This document shows, piece by piece, positions 1-11,837 of a stretch of DNA of 64,000 nt. The stretch comes from Nautilus pompilius (Eukaryota; Mollusca; Cephalopoda; Nautilida; Nautilidae), in assembly GCA_018389105.1 (NCBI GenBank), contig JACATO010000692.1:598501-662500 (forward strand). Direction: 5' to 3'. Each line of letters starts with the position of its first letter. Within the stretch, counting starts at the first letter, position 1. The translations under genes and the position numbers were made by a program. Under the pieces are notes generated by a model. It was not told where the DNA came from. It ran no database searches and was given only the letters and a program-made list of their open reading frames with translations.

Positions 1-690
1 GATGATGGAGAGAGAGAGAGAGAGCGCGCGAGAATATCAATTACCAATTTACGTCTCTTTCTACCTGTTCTCTCTGGATGTCCGGATTGCAAGCGGGTGA
101 AGTCGTCTCCATCTCGAGATGGCTTTCAAAGCTTTGCTATCTTTTGTTTCTATCTTACTTTGTGCAAAAATAGATGCACTATTACTAAATTTAAGAGTAG
201 AGATTTAGGAGACAACGAAAAGGTTATTCTATGCTGTCGTCTATCCCTAGTCACTAATACCACTGGGTTCATAATTACAAATTAGTTCAGATTCCAGTAC
301 TGTTAGATATTGGGGATCTGGAGTGAGGGTCCGGTAATAGGATTGTTAATAAATTGTAAAGGTTCTGACAAGCGAAGTTAACAGAGATGGCGTTGATCAA
401 CTTACGAATCCCAATGATGGCTTCTCATCTGGAGTGGAGAAATCTTCTTGTATCTGCTAAACTAAACTAAATTAGTTTTAATGTTACAATGGCGGATCAC
501 TAAAGACGAAATCCAAAGTAAAACAATTTCCAAAGATAAATTTTAAATGTTCTGAGATAGTCCATCAAGTGCGTTTGTTTTCAAACCAGAATAGGAGTAC
601 AGTACCCCGGTTTGTAAGCAAACAATAGAATATATATAAATATATTGTAGTAGAAGCTTTTAAACAAGTTTTATCAGAGGTGAGTACAAA

Positions 691-726
<36 letters not shown>

Positions 727-1109
727 GCCAAGTTTTATGAATTACGTTAACTCAATAACGATGATATATTTCCTCTGTTTTTCTTTTATCTATATGATAC
801 CGTTCCAGCGTATAAAAAAGTAATATCGGAGAAGTTTCCTCTTGATTACATGTATTAAAGAGCAAGTCGTCCCGAGGTCATGATGTTAATAAAAACCGAA
901 AACAACGTTTGTCGGTCGGTCGTATTGATGAACGTTGACGATCCATTTTAAGTAGAGAGAGAGGCTGATTGATGATGGTCATGACAAAAGCTGAGAAAAG
1001 TAACTGGGTTCGTCACGTCTGCCGAGATTCCTAGGAAATAAACTAGAGTACGCAAAGTAAACTAGAGTATGCAAAGATTTATTTTACAACTGATTCATTA
1101 TACAAATAA
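1..1109. other. non-coding stretch, simple repeats only
   Basis: I see no gene here. The stretch has a short GA run near 8-25 and an ATT trinucleotide run at 691-726. Two near-identical 18-base phrases containing 'aaactagagta' lie side by side around 1040-1075. The short open frames have no recognisable domain. Confidence 0.6.
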
Positions 1110-3387
1110 TTACAAAACGAAATTCAGTCTGCGTCTTTTCTTGGACAAGTCATCGATAACAAGTTCTGTATCAATTGTAATGTCACGGTTGATCGTCAAA
1201 TGAGCCAATCCAATCAATCGGTCTTGTTCCATAGTGCTCCGTAGATGGGTGAGCAGCCGCCCAAGTGTTGAAAACGAACGTTCACTTGTTGCTGTAGTGA
1301 CTGGCAATGTTGCAAATAAGCACAGCAGTTTGTGGATGTTCGGGAAAGAGAAGGAATCACAGACACACATAGTGCCTCCATGACATTTTCTGACAGTTCA
1401 GTCTTTAAAACACTGGCCCACTTTGATGTCCATCTCTCGTACTCTCCTTTCAAGACTGGCATAGAGGTGTCAATGTCACAGCTGTAAAGGTCAAATTCCT
1501 CTTGGAGAGCAGTGAAGCTGCCCGAAGTAAGGAAAGCAGGGATCAAATGTTGCATCAAACAGTGTCGTTCCATAGGATCAAATCGCACCTCCATCTGGTG
1601 AATCATGTTCTCCAAGTATGGAAGGTAGATGGTTCTTCTGTAGAATTCCTCTGAACTAGATGCGTCGTGATTTTCTCGATGAACTTGGCGCCCAGTGCGT
1701 CTCGGAAGTTTGATATCAACATCCAGTTGATCATCTGTGGTCATAACTGAATTAGTAAAAAGAGAATGCAATTCTGCTTCTGCATTTTCTCTTTTGTTTC
1801 TCAAAACATTCTAAACCTCGTCCACATTGACATGCACTTTAAAAGATCAATATCTGGACTTTGCAGAGCCTTAGACAATGGCAAAAACAAGGCTGCCATT
1901 TCGTTCATGACATGAATGGCAATGATAAATTCTGTGTTGCATATTGCTCGCAGCATTGACGTAGAAATTCCAGCCGCAATCACCACCCTGCTGAGAAATA
2001 TCCTCCAAAGCTCGAACAACAGGCTCCAACAATTCTGTGCGCTTGCAATACTGTTGTTCGTTTTGCTGAGATATGAAAGAAAGTGGTCCTTAAATTGCCA
2101 TTACAGTTGTGAATTGACGCGATTGGACATGCTGCTTGTGTAGCAAGGTTCAAAGACTGTTGCAATGCACATAAGATGCTGCAGGAATTACCTTCTCCTA
2201 TGCCTGTACACCTTTCCATTGGCCACTCAGGGTGCTTGCACCATCATACCCCTGACCACGGGTAAGACCAATATCCAGACCAACTTGCCTCAACATATTC
2301 AAAGCTGTGGTGGTGATACCCTTGGCAATCAAGTCTCCACTAACATCACAAAATCATAGAAATCTTTCAGAGACTTTGTTCTCCTTGATATATCTCACAG
2401 AGATAGAACACTGCTCCCTTGTTGCCATATCTGTTGTGTCATCCAAAAGCAGACTGAAGAATTTTGTAGCTCTTATTTCTTCGACAAGTGTTTGCACAAT
2501 GACAGTACCACACACATTGATGATTTCGTTCTGTCTGCCAACTGAGATAGGTTGGATTCGCGTTTGCCGTGTCAAGGTGGCGTTGAAGTGCAGCGTCACC
2601 AGCATCAATCCTGAATTTTAGTAATGCTCTGAAAATCCCGTCATTGTACTGAGGCATCTCCATTTTGCGTGGTCCATGATCTCTGTGCCCCTTTAATGCA
2701 AGTCCCTGTTGTCCACAAAATATGACTGTTTTTATTACTGGTCGAGTCTTGCCCCTGTTTTCTTCAACTTGAAGCTGACGTGACAATCCAACAATCTGAT
2801 AATAACTTTCTCTTTCTCCGTATACCTCACAAAGAACTCATTAGCTTATTTACGACTCGCAATATGATAGTCCTGTCCCGCATGCTTCTCAAAGACTTTT
2901 CTAGCATCTTTGTATCGACACAGTGGTTCCTTTACAAATTTTCGGAACTTTTGGTTTCTAACATTCTCCGGACCAAATAATGCCCAATATTTGCAGTAGA
3001 CACCATGCTGACTTGGGTTTTACACGAGAAAATCCCAGGTGTTTAGCCAGTGGCATTGAAAGGATCTGCTATGCCCACACTGCACAACACTTGGAAATTT
3101 GTAGTCTGCAGAAGACATCCATAGACTTTTCAGTACTTATATCGTTTTTCATCAGTGATAGTTGAACCTATAGATGCTCCTATATCATTTGGCAAAGGCT
3201 GAAGAGGATCAGTTGGTATAAGTGGTTCCGGGTCATCAGAAAGTACACGTAGTACTTCTGCTGATTCACCAGATGTTGCCTTCATCGTAGCTGCTTCACC
3301 CTTCGGTCTCTCTACAAAATATGACTCAATACCCAATTGAGAAGAACTTGATGGTTTGTCACGTATGTTAGACATGGCTGAAAACAA
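1110..3387 (-). pseudogene. hAT transposase relic (ZMYM1-like, DUF4371 type)
   Basis: Decayed transposase of the hAT superfamily, of the type found in ZMYM1-like proteins. Pieces on the minus strand lie in the right order but in different frames. The N-terminus (3387-3130, starting MFSAMSNIRD) is followed by a DUF4371 part (2786-2354) with NRGKTRPVIKT, LALKGHRD and the catalytic-domain-like LLLDDTTDMATREQC. The C-terminus (1804-1110) ends in the hAT dimerisation region, seen as FPNIHKLLCLFATLPVTTA and then SERSFSTLGRLLTHLRSTM. Frameshifts are visible, for example between the frames ending near 1214 and starting near 1370, so it cannot make a full protein. I could not find terminal inverted repeats with confidence. 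The family is secure and the exact subfamily is not. Confidence 0.85.
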
Positions 3388-3711
3388 AACAATTTACCTG
3401 AAACCTCAAATTGACTGGTAAAATGACGTAGCTAGGGCAAACAAACATGCACAGCACACCAGTGTAGAGGACTGTATGTAGCATAAGGCACCACCAACAC
3501 AGACACCGGTGACTGCTTTGAAATCAATACACGGTGAAGTATGACTTACGGCCTATTCACACTGCCGTGAATTTTGTGCAGTTTACGATGCACAAAAAAA
3601 TGCCTACTACACAAAAAGTCAGTCAAAAAATTGTCAGAAATATTTTCGGGGGGGGACAGGTCCCCCGAGTAACCTAAGGCCCATCCAAACAACCTTAAAA
3701 AAACTGCCTGT

Positions 3712-3712
<1 letters not shown>

Positions 3713-3784
<72 letters not shown>
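3713..3784. repeat. (AG)n microsatellite
   Basis: A pure AG run of about 36 units lies between the hAT relic and the MITE that follows. Confidence 0.95.
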
Positions 3785-3787
<3 letters not shown>

Positions 3788-3859
3788 CCGCTAAAAATAT
3801 ATATCGACATCAAAATCTTTATTATTCTGTATGTAATAGTGGCGCCATAGCACTCAGGT

Positions 3860-4154
3860 CAAGGCCGGATTAAGGAATAAGCTAGGTAAGCTATAGCTTA
3901 GAAACCTCAACTCACAAAAGCTCTAATTCAAAAGGCACATTTTTAAAAAAATTTATGACAAATTTATTGATGATGGCCACATCGAAAAATTGTTTAAATA
4001 ATTTTAAAAAATAAAATTATATACATTATGTTTCAAAATAGATTGTCAATCATAATAAATTAGCATTTATAGCATTTTTGGGGTCTGAGGCTGTGGGGGC
4101 CTCCAAAAGCAAAATTCAGCTTAGGTTCTGAATTCCTTAATCCGGTCGGCCTTG
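3860..4154. mobile_element. hAT-like MITE, about 295 bp
   Basis: The two ends are inverted copies of each other: CAAGGCCGGATTAAGGAAT at 3860 and its complement, with a 4-base insertion, ending at 4154. The interior is AT-rich and has no coding capacity. The TIR style matches non-autonomous hAT elements. The flanking 8-mers (actcaggt and tctcttgt) agree at only 5 of 8 positions, so the target duplication is degenerate or absent. I infer an old non-autonomous DNA transposon. Confidence 0.7.
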
Positions 4155-4521
4155 TCTCTTGTTGATAAAACCCCAGAGCTTTATGGTGTTCGGTTGTGCT
4201 TCGCCGCCGCGGAAGACGGCGTCTATTGTTCTGTTTTTTTTACTCTTCAGAAAAGCTTAAAAGCGGAAGTTGGTCTCGATATGAGAATGTCTAATTAATT
4301 ATTTCCTGTATATGTATGATGGTTTGCATTGACCGCTTTCACCCGCCGAAATCAAATCACAAAGCTTTGCTGACTACATTATTGATAATTATGCATCAGA
4401 GTCAGTATTATATACGTATATCAAAGTTGTGTCTGCTATTCATCATTTGCGGAATTGTTGTTTTATTGGCAGCACCTGTTGTATCCGTGATGCGCTCCTT
4501 CGGTAATCTTCATTTGCAGTG

Positions 4522-5508
4522 CAGCAATAACCGGTTACTGCGCTTCTCGATTTAGTGCGGTTGGCAGTTTGACACCGAAAATTCGAATACTGCGTATAAG
4601 AATTAGATTTAACGCGGTACCGTTCGTTGTTCGTTGTCCGTCCGTACGTACGTACGTACGAGACATCAGCACGCACTCGATCAGCGCTTCAGTATCCCTG
4701 TCGCCTTCATACAGTGCACGGTGTTTCACTATTATTTCACATACGTTCGTGCATCGTTCTCAAACCCTCAGTTTATTATCAAGAGTTCTAAAGGAGCGAG
4801 TACCGCGAGCAGAAGTGGTGGAAGTGCGACGAGGAAGACAAAAGTTATTGGATCGGAAGAAAAATTAACAATAATCGCAGGGGCCGTAACAGAAATTACT
4901 CGGGTTGGTTTAAGCATGGGAATGTCTGAAATAGACGATGGCAATGTCAGAGAATTGCTTGACTCGCACGATGTGGATCTTAACGATGGAGACCCTTTAA
5001 ATTCAGAACAGCGACGAGCATACGATGAGGACGGTAGCCAAGATGGAACAGATGAAACTGAGACGCAAACGAAATAATTCTCAATTAAGGAACTCGATGC
5101 TATTTTTAGAACTTTTGAAGATGGAGAGCAGATGATAATGGATGCAGATCCGAGTGTAGAAAGAGCGACGCAAGTCAGAAGACAAGTTGAAAATGCACTC
5201 AGTTGTTATAGGGTCATGTACACAGAGAAGAAGAAAGCATCATCGAAACAGACATCCCTTTTACAATATTTTCATAAATAATAAAAACATTTAATTTTTT
5301 TGCAGATGCTGATGCAAGTCAATAGACTAGTAAAGCACAATACTGCGTCCAATTCGTTCGTTTCCTTCTTTATTTATATCGATTTTCATACGTTTTTTTT
5401 TTAAAAGAATTTTCGAATTTTTCAAAAGTCTAGACATCAATCGATGATTTTACATGGATTTATATATATATATAGCACGAATTAACCGCAGTAACCGGAG
5501 TATCGCTG
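4522..5508 (+). mobile_element. internally deleted Tigger/pogo transposon, 987 bp
   Basis: The TIRs start CAGCAATAACCGGTTACTG at 4522 and, read inward from 5508 on the minus strand, CAGCGATACTCCGGTTACTG. The flanking dinucleotide is TA on the right and TG on the left, consistent with a decayed TA target site. Inside is a transposase remnant (see the entry at 4634). CAG-type ends, a TA target and TIGD1-like coding together point to a Tigger element. At under 1 kb it is far shorter than the usual 2.4 kb. Confidence 0.75.
4634..5281 (+). pseudogene. TIGD1-like transposase remnant with internal deletion and stop
   Basis: The C-terminal part is recognisable as Tigger/TIGD1. It has an MSEIDDGNVRELLDSH segment, then FRTFEDGEQMIMDADPSVE and RRQVENALSCYRVMYTEKKK, ending in SLLQYFHK with a stop at 5279-5281. 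A TAA at 5075-5077 interrupts the same frame, which reads on without a shift. Just upstream, a short KTKVIGSEEKLTII phrase resembles the very start of the CENP-B-type HTH of TIGD1 proteins. If so, the DDE catalytic core is deleted, joining the first HTH helix to the tail. Upstream of about 4790 I recognise nothing in the frame. Confidence 0.75.
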
Positions 5509-8500
5509 TATCGGAACCGAGCAAATCATCGCAAAACTCGCGGAACATTTCCTCTCCGTCAATCACGTTACTTCAACGAGTAAATGCAGCAAAAACTCGG
5601 GGACTGTGATGGGGTTCAAGGAGGAAAAAATTATGAGACAAGAAAGAGAGAGGAAGAAGAAAATATAAAGAATAAACGTTACAATGTCTGAAACATGCTG
5701 CTCAAACCGATTTATATTTTATTAAAACTTCTGCATAAACAAGATATTTTAATTTATTGTTTATCTAATTTTATGTTATAGGAAATTCCAAACACTTTTT
5801 CAAAAGGAAACGGAAGCGATGAGATGAGTCTAATTGTCTTCTCCATTCTAGCACCATAATCGACAAAAATATTAAGTGACAACAGCGAAGCTTTTATATT
5901 AGAATTTAAAATTGATCAACCTGAATTCATTCACTGAATGGGTTTTCTCTGTGTGTATTTGACGATACGGCCCATTTTGTAGTATCACTGGTACCGGTAT
6001 TGTCAACAGCATCTTAGTGACGAGTATGGGACACTTGGCCGGCCGGTTGCGCTTCAAAGTCAAATCTTCGACCTTCTATATTTACCAGAGCCGCGATCTG
6101 AGTCCGCTGATGAAGCAGAGACTACTCCACCTGTAAATATGATGAATCAAAGTGGCTGTAGATTTTAGATCTTTAAGAGCAAAATTCCTAAAACAGTCTC
6201 GATCAAATGCGTAAATAAAGCGATTTATGCTCACAAAAGGTATTTTTCGACTTTGAAATTTAATTGAATTTTGAAGTTAATGGCACCAGAGACCTCGAAT
6301 TTGCTCAGAAAATGTCGAAAAGTAGAATAGTAAATTAATAATTCAGTCTTACAAATAAAAATTGCAATATGGAATTATAACAAAATCGAATAACATATAA
6401 TTCAAATAATAATGAAGGGATGAAAAAGCATAAAATAGATGCAAAATATATATGTATTAATTCTAAAATATTATATTATTGCTCAAGTAAAAGCTCTGAA
6501 GATGTAACACCCTATAAACAGAACAGTCCGGAACCCCCTGAGTCTCTTTATTAAATGGTTATCACGAGCGAGGAATTGGGTCTCCTTTCTCCGTAACATC
6601 TGAAAATAAATCTTAAAATTTAAGGAAATAAGGTATTGCAAAGATAACATAAACATATAATAATTAATGAGTGTCCGCCTATAGATTTTAAAAAAAGGGG
6701 GGGGGAGCAGTATAGGCCGTCATTGCTGCAGCTGTTTTTGTTGTCGATGTTGTCGTTTTCCACACAATTATTTTATGATGAGATGTTTAGCTTTACATTA
6801 CCACGACTATTAATGACATAATACTTATTGTTCCTTTCCTAAAGTGTAGTGCGGAACCACTTCGTGAATCACGAGTTGTCTTCTCCTTGCTCTTTTGCTT
6901 ACACCAGCCTGGCAGTCATTCGTTGGCCGCGTCATGACATACGCTATAAAATGTTCTAAAAATAAAGCAGCCCAGTATCAGAGTTACGTCCCTTTACCTA
7001 CAGTATCATATCTAAACGCACTGTTCAAACTTCGACGTGCCAGCGGTAATCTTGTCTTGTTTAGCGGAATAATTATCAATATTTAAATGTGTTATTTGCA
7101 TTTTTGTAGTCATGAAGTCTGCACCACTAGAACATCAAAGAGAAGTATGAAGCAGTTAGTTAACTTTACACTGCAGCCGCAAGAATAATTTTGATGACCT
7201 TCATGTTCTACGACCGCTGTAGTGTTCATCCTACTACAAAAAACACAAATGCCATGAGCGGTCTGTTTCGAATGATTCCTTCCCGATTTGGTTCTTTCGA
7301 TCACGGTAGATTTTGCACCGACACCTGAAACCAAGTGCGAAACTTTGCACCTTAGCCATTCCGCTGAACTAAGGTGAAAACGTCAAACTATTTAGTGTTG
7401 GTTGCCACACTCATGCCTACATTTCACCCTGCCAAGCGAATTCCGGATCATCCATTATGTAATCCGGAATAAGCAGCTAAACGGCGCATGTAATCAGTTT
7501 TCCAGCCATAAACTAAAGGTTATTTTACGATTCCTCTCGATACGGTGTCAACATATCGTGCGTGGAGTTCACCTGTCCACCGAGGTATTATCTACGTTTC
7601 TGCCCGTTGAACAACAACGAAGACGAGAAGCTTCAGAATTTCTGGGCACTCACGCACCTTATTATTCGTTTGTTGTTGTTTTTTTTTTCTTAATGCGTAA
7701 AGCGATGTCACTTTTTCCAAAAATAATGCTTGGATACCCGGTAATCGGACACCCCAAGTCCGTCTCGTGTTGAGTGGCGCTAGTACACTTCAGCCCCGTT
7801 GTCGTGCCTTTCAGCTCCGTGTCCTCAGCAGCCATTTCGCAACAGACCGTGAACGTCAGCCGGCTTCGATCGGCCTCTTCGCGCTTGAATTACTAATGCA
7901 TCGATTTCCAAGATGCTCGCTGAAGGGAAAGGAAAGTAGTCTCCGGTTTATGAAGTAGACCAAACGAGACGGTAACTTCTCCTGGGATTAACGCGTGTGT
8001 CCTTAGTTCTGAATATAACGTTACGGTGCGAGAAATGCAACTCTGGTTGACTTATTCATCAGCTGTTCTGAATGTTTTACTCATGCGAAATAATTCCAAA
8101 GAGATCATTTCAGCTAATAAACTGATGGCCTTTTAATCGGGTGAAACAATAACATCCGGTCCTTTCTGTTTAACTCTGTCTTCTTGTTCGCGTTCATATA
8201 CCGCATCCTTTCAAATTAAGCTTGAAAAGGCATTGGCGAGTAGGAACTTTTAATTCTCATTCTCGTGGATATTTAGCAGGAGAGTTTGTTGCTGTTGTTT
8301 TAAAACAAAACTATCGACTCTCTTTATAGTCGTAAGGAAAGGGTGTTCTGTGTACCCTTTCTGCCGTCAGTTAAAGTTTCTGTTGTTTTTTAATTCTTTC
8401 CAATTTTTTCCCCGTTTTTGTTTCATTAACTCGCCGTCTAAAATATCCCACATTTTGATTGCGTGAGAACGATTCTCGGCATTTCTCTCCCCGATCTTAT

Positions 8501-8808
8501 GGCGGCATTTCTTTCGCTCTCTAAATCCCTCTTTTGATTTTGTAGCGGGCATACTTTCGGTGCTAGTGATGCGTGTCGTTCCCAACACAGAACCCCGCTT
8601 AGATACTGTTCTTGTTTCTGACCTGACCGCAGCTAAGCCGGTGGCGCGTCAACCCGACCGATAAATATCACGGCGAGTCACCGGACAAAAACGAGAGTCT
8701 AGCGTTCACGGGTGTGACTTCTGATAGACTTCTGCTATCGCATAAATTGCAAACTCAGAGGCCTCGTGATGCGAGTGAATACATTCCACCACAACTGCGT
8801 TTATTTAC
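5509..8808. other. non-coding stretch, no gene recognised
   Basis: This is AT-rich to mixed sequence. Short open frames of 60-120 codons (for example 7402-7773) show no domain, no codon pattern and no homology I recognise. There is a TA run near 5460 and a G run near 6700. No transposon ends could be paired here. Confidence 0.5.
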
Positions 8809-8846
8809 AGAGAGAGAGAGAGAGAGAGAGAGATGGAATAGATGGG

Positions 8847-8878
<32 letters not shown>

Positions 8879-9081
8879 GAGAGGAGGATGGATAGATATG
8901 GATAGATGCTGGATAGATGGGGAGAGAGAGAGAGAAATAGAGAGAGAGAGGTGGAGAGAGAGGTGGATGGGATGGGTAGATGGGGAGAGAGAGAGAGGAG
9001 AGAGGTGATGGATAGATGGGGAGAAGAGAGGAGAGAGGAGAGGAGAGAGGAGAGAGAGGAGAGAGAGAGAGCAGAGAAGGA
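8809..9081. repeat. (GA)n array with GATGGATAGATGG interruptions
   Basis: GA dinucleotide tracts are interrupted by GGATAGATGGGGAGA-type phrases (near 8832, 8909, 8974 and 9010). Open frames on both strands through it (Arg/Glu-rich on plus, Ser/Leu-rich on minus) come from the repeat and are not genes. Confidence 0.9.
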
Positions 9082-9967
9082 GTAGACTTCGAAAAATGCA
9101 AATACGTGCTTGTCATACAGATAGCTGGATAAATGCGTGTTATAGCACGTACCCAGCTCACCTAGCGTGACGCCAGTCCGGAACTCCGGCCCCTCGTGCA
9201 TGTTATTGGCGGACTTGAGATATCTGGGGCTGCTGTGCTGAAAAGATTTCATTCTCGCAGGTGTACTGGCATTGAAACTTAGGGAAAAAAACAACAAATA
9301 TCCAGACTCTTCCGATTACGAGCAGGTGGAGGGAGTCAGAATACCCGTAAACTAGCCATTCTCTTGCTCGTATTTTATCAGAACGTTTCCTATCAAATAT
9401 TAATAGGTTGTTTTAACATTTCAGTAAGGAATGTGCTAATTGTTGGGAATAGAAGATACTTATTAGGAAATTGTTCGGTAAAAATGAGAAGCGAGATTTT
9501 TTGTTTGTTTTTTTTTTTGTTAGCGCGTTACCTGAAATTAGTTTATAGGCTTTAGCAGCGATAGAAGCGGATCGGGTATCAAGGTAAATAAGGATTACGG
9601 CTGATAAGGATAAGCAATCCTGTAAGAATAAAAACTAGCGCGTTACATTAGTTATGCGGCAACAAAAATACCGTCTGGTTTCAAGAGGGCTGCTGTAAAA
9701 CTATGCCACCCGAGTACCAGTAGCCGAATGATGTCTCCGGTTAGTAGCAAGAAAAGTGTCGACTGAGACTTTACGCATTCTGAAACAGAGAGAATCCCAC
9801 ACACACACACCAACACACCTGACCTGGTCTCGTCTTCTGAACACTGATGGTTTTCCATAGGTATGAGAGAGAAAGAAAGATTAGCTATGAGCTCTTTTTA
9901 CCCAACTTTACTGTTGTTGCATATGTTCATAGCTGGAATGGAATTATTGCTCAATTTACACAGAAAA

Positions 9968-9971
9968 GAGC

Positions 9972-10013
<42 letters not shown>

Positions 10014-10619
10014 CGAGCCTGAAGAGTAGAGCGGGAGGAGAGAGAGAGAGAGAGAGAGATGACGTCAGTACAGAGAGGGAGGGAGGGAGGAGAACGAGAG
10101 GAGATGACGGTAGAGAGAGAGGAGAGAGAGAGAGAGAGGGAGATGACGTCAGTACAGAGAGGGAGGGAGGGAGAGAAAGAGAGGAGATATGACGTCAGTT
10201 ATTAGGGAGAGAGAAGAGAGAGAGGGAGGCGAGGGAGCAGTACAGAGAGAGAGGGAGGGAGCGGAGAGAGAGAGAGAGAGGACGTCAGTACAGAGAAGGG
10301 AGGGAGGGAGGGAGGAGAGAGGAGAGAGGAGAAGAAGAGAGATGACGGTCAGTACAGGCGGAGGGAGGGAGGAGAGAGAAGAGAGTGACGTTCGATTAGG
10401 TAGTGAGGAGGGAGGGAGGGGAGGGAGAGAGAGAGATATGACGTCAGTACAGAGAGGGAGGGAGGGAGAGAAGAGAGAGATATGACGTCAGTATAGAGAG
10501 GGCGGGGAGAGAGAGAGCGAGAGAGGGATATGACGTCAGTACAGAGAGGGAGGGAGGGAGGAGAGAGAGAGAGAGATGACGTCAGTACAGAGAGGGAGGG
10601 AGGGAGGGAGAGAGAGAGA
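9968..10619 (+). repeat. CRE-containing minisatellite array A
   Basis: GA-rich array in which the phrase TGACGTCAGTACAGAGAG recurs, followed by GGGAGGGAGGGAG tracts. Exact TGACGTCA copies start at 10060, 10144, 10190, 10439, 10483, 10531 and 10577. Damaged copies lie near 10281, 10345 and 10386. Unit length is irregular, roughly 40-90 bases. TGACGTCA is the full palindromic CREB/ATF site and GTAC follows two bases later. The Arg/Glu-rich open frames are repeat artefacts. Confidence 0.9.
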
Positions 10620-11837
10620 ATTCTGCCACAGGGTTTGCTGAAAACACAAGAATTCAGCCGTATCGTTCAGAGCAGAGGCTGGGCTGAATGGAACTATTCT
10701 GCTGCTTCACGATAGTTGAAAGCTATCGCTCATCTCCCAGAAGAATACTTGCAACTCCTCCAAATGGCATACACGCACCCTGATGAAGACTTAGGTGAGT
10801 GTCCTTGTCGAATGTCGGATCGATATCCAGCTTTTCCGAAAAAGTCTTTTTAACAATTGCACCGCTATCTCAGAAATTATTTTAAAAAATAAAAGCATTT
10901 TTTCTTTTCTTTTTTTTTTTGCTGACAGCCGGCGCTGTACCTGGCGCGATTCTGTCACCGAAAGAATTTCTCTCCACGCCTTTCATTCGACTGGTGAACA
11001 ACAGTTTATAAATTCTTTACTTTACAAATTTGCTTACAATTTTTCTTCTTCTTTGTTTTTTTTTCCGTTGTAATCGCCACTTATTTAGCTGTATACCGAT
11101 TATCCATAAAAAGTATGTTATTCTGCCGTTAGATTGTTCATGGAATAATGAATTCAATTGCTACCAGTTTTATTTACCACTCAAGACAGAGCGGGCCCTA
11201 TGAAGGGGTACTACTTCGAACGTAGAGAGCTAAAACCAAAATGTATTAGGATAGAAAATGATTCCTCGTTTTTACATAACTTTTCGGATTAAAGAAATAT
11301 AAATATATATATATATATATATCAAATCGCTTTTCTATTGTCAGTTCCTACCGCGACATCTGTAGTGCTGACGTCAAATCGACATATTCTTAGTCGCAGA
11401 CGTTTTTTTTGTTTTCTAATCATAATGAGTTAATTCCCCTTTCCCGTTTTTTCTTCTCTTCTTCTTCTTCTTCTTCTTCTTTTCTAGTAGTTTTGGCAGA
11501 TCGTAAGTTCTAGAACAAACTTCTTTAAAGAGAAAAAATCTGATTTACTCGGCTGGAGATTTTCACCTCCCGTCTACAATGAAAGAGACAAAGAGAAAAA
11601 TAGGGAGAGCCGACGCGTTTCCCCCTTCTGTATTTTTTTTTAAAGAGCTCGTTGAAGCCATTGCGCCTCCCTTTGGAGTATTGGCAGGAGGCGATCTCGG
11701 TTGACATCGCGTCCCGAGACGAGATCGATCGAGAGTAGACCGTCAGGTGACGACTGACGCCAGTCTAGTTTGGTAAAGCAACTCCACCACTTACTTAAGA
11801 ACCCGGCTTGGCTCGTAAGCTGCCCATCATCTAGGAC
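10620..11837. other. non-coding stretch, no gene recognised
   Basis: AT-rich DNA with a TA run near 11300, a TCT run near 11455-11480 and poly-T tracts. A single isolated TGACGTCA lies at 11369. No coding or transposon structure was found. Confidence 0.5.

Noticed and set aside
1020..3712. Terminal inverted repeats for the first hAT relic
   Set aside because: I looked near 1020-1100 and 3540-3712 and found no convincing inverted pair or 8-bp duplication.
4619..4660. GTAC/ACGT repeats near 4645 as a regulatory site
   Set aside because: A short (GTAC)n slip inside a Tigger relic; no functional reason found.
8755..9297. Ser/Leu-rich minus-strand frame of 180 codons
   Set aside because: It comes from the GA array.
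9847..10715. Arg/Glu-rich plus-strand frames
   Set aside because: They are translations of the CRE minisatellite. Their termini vary with repeat slippage.
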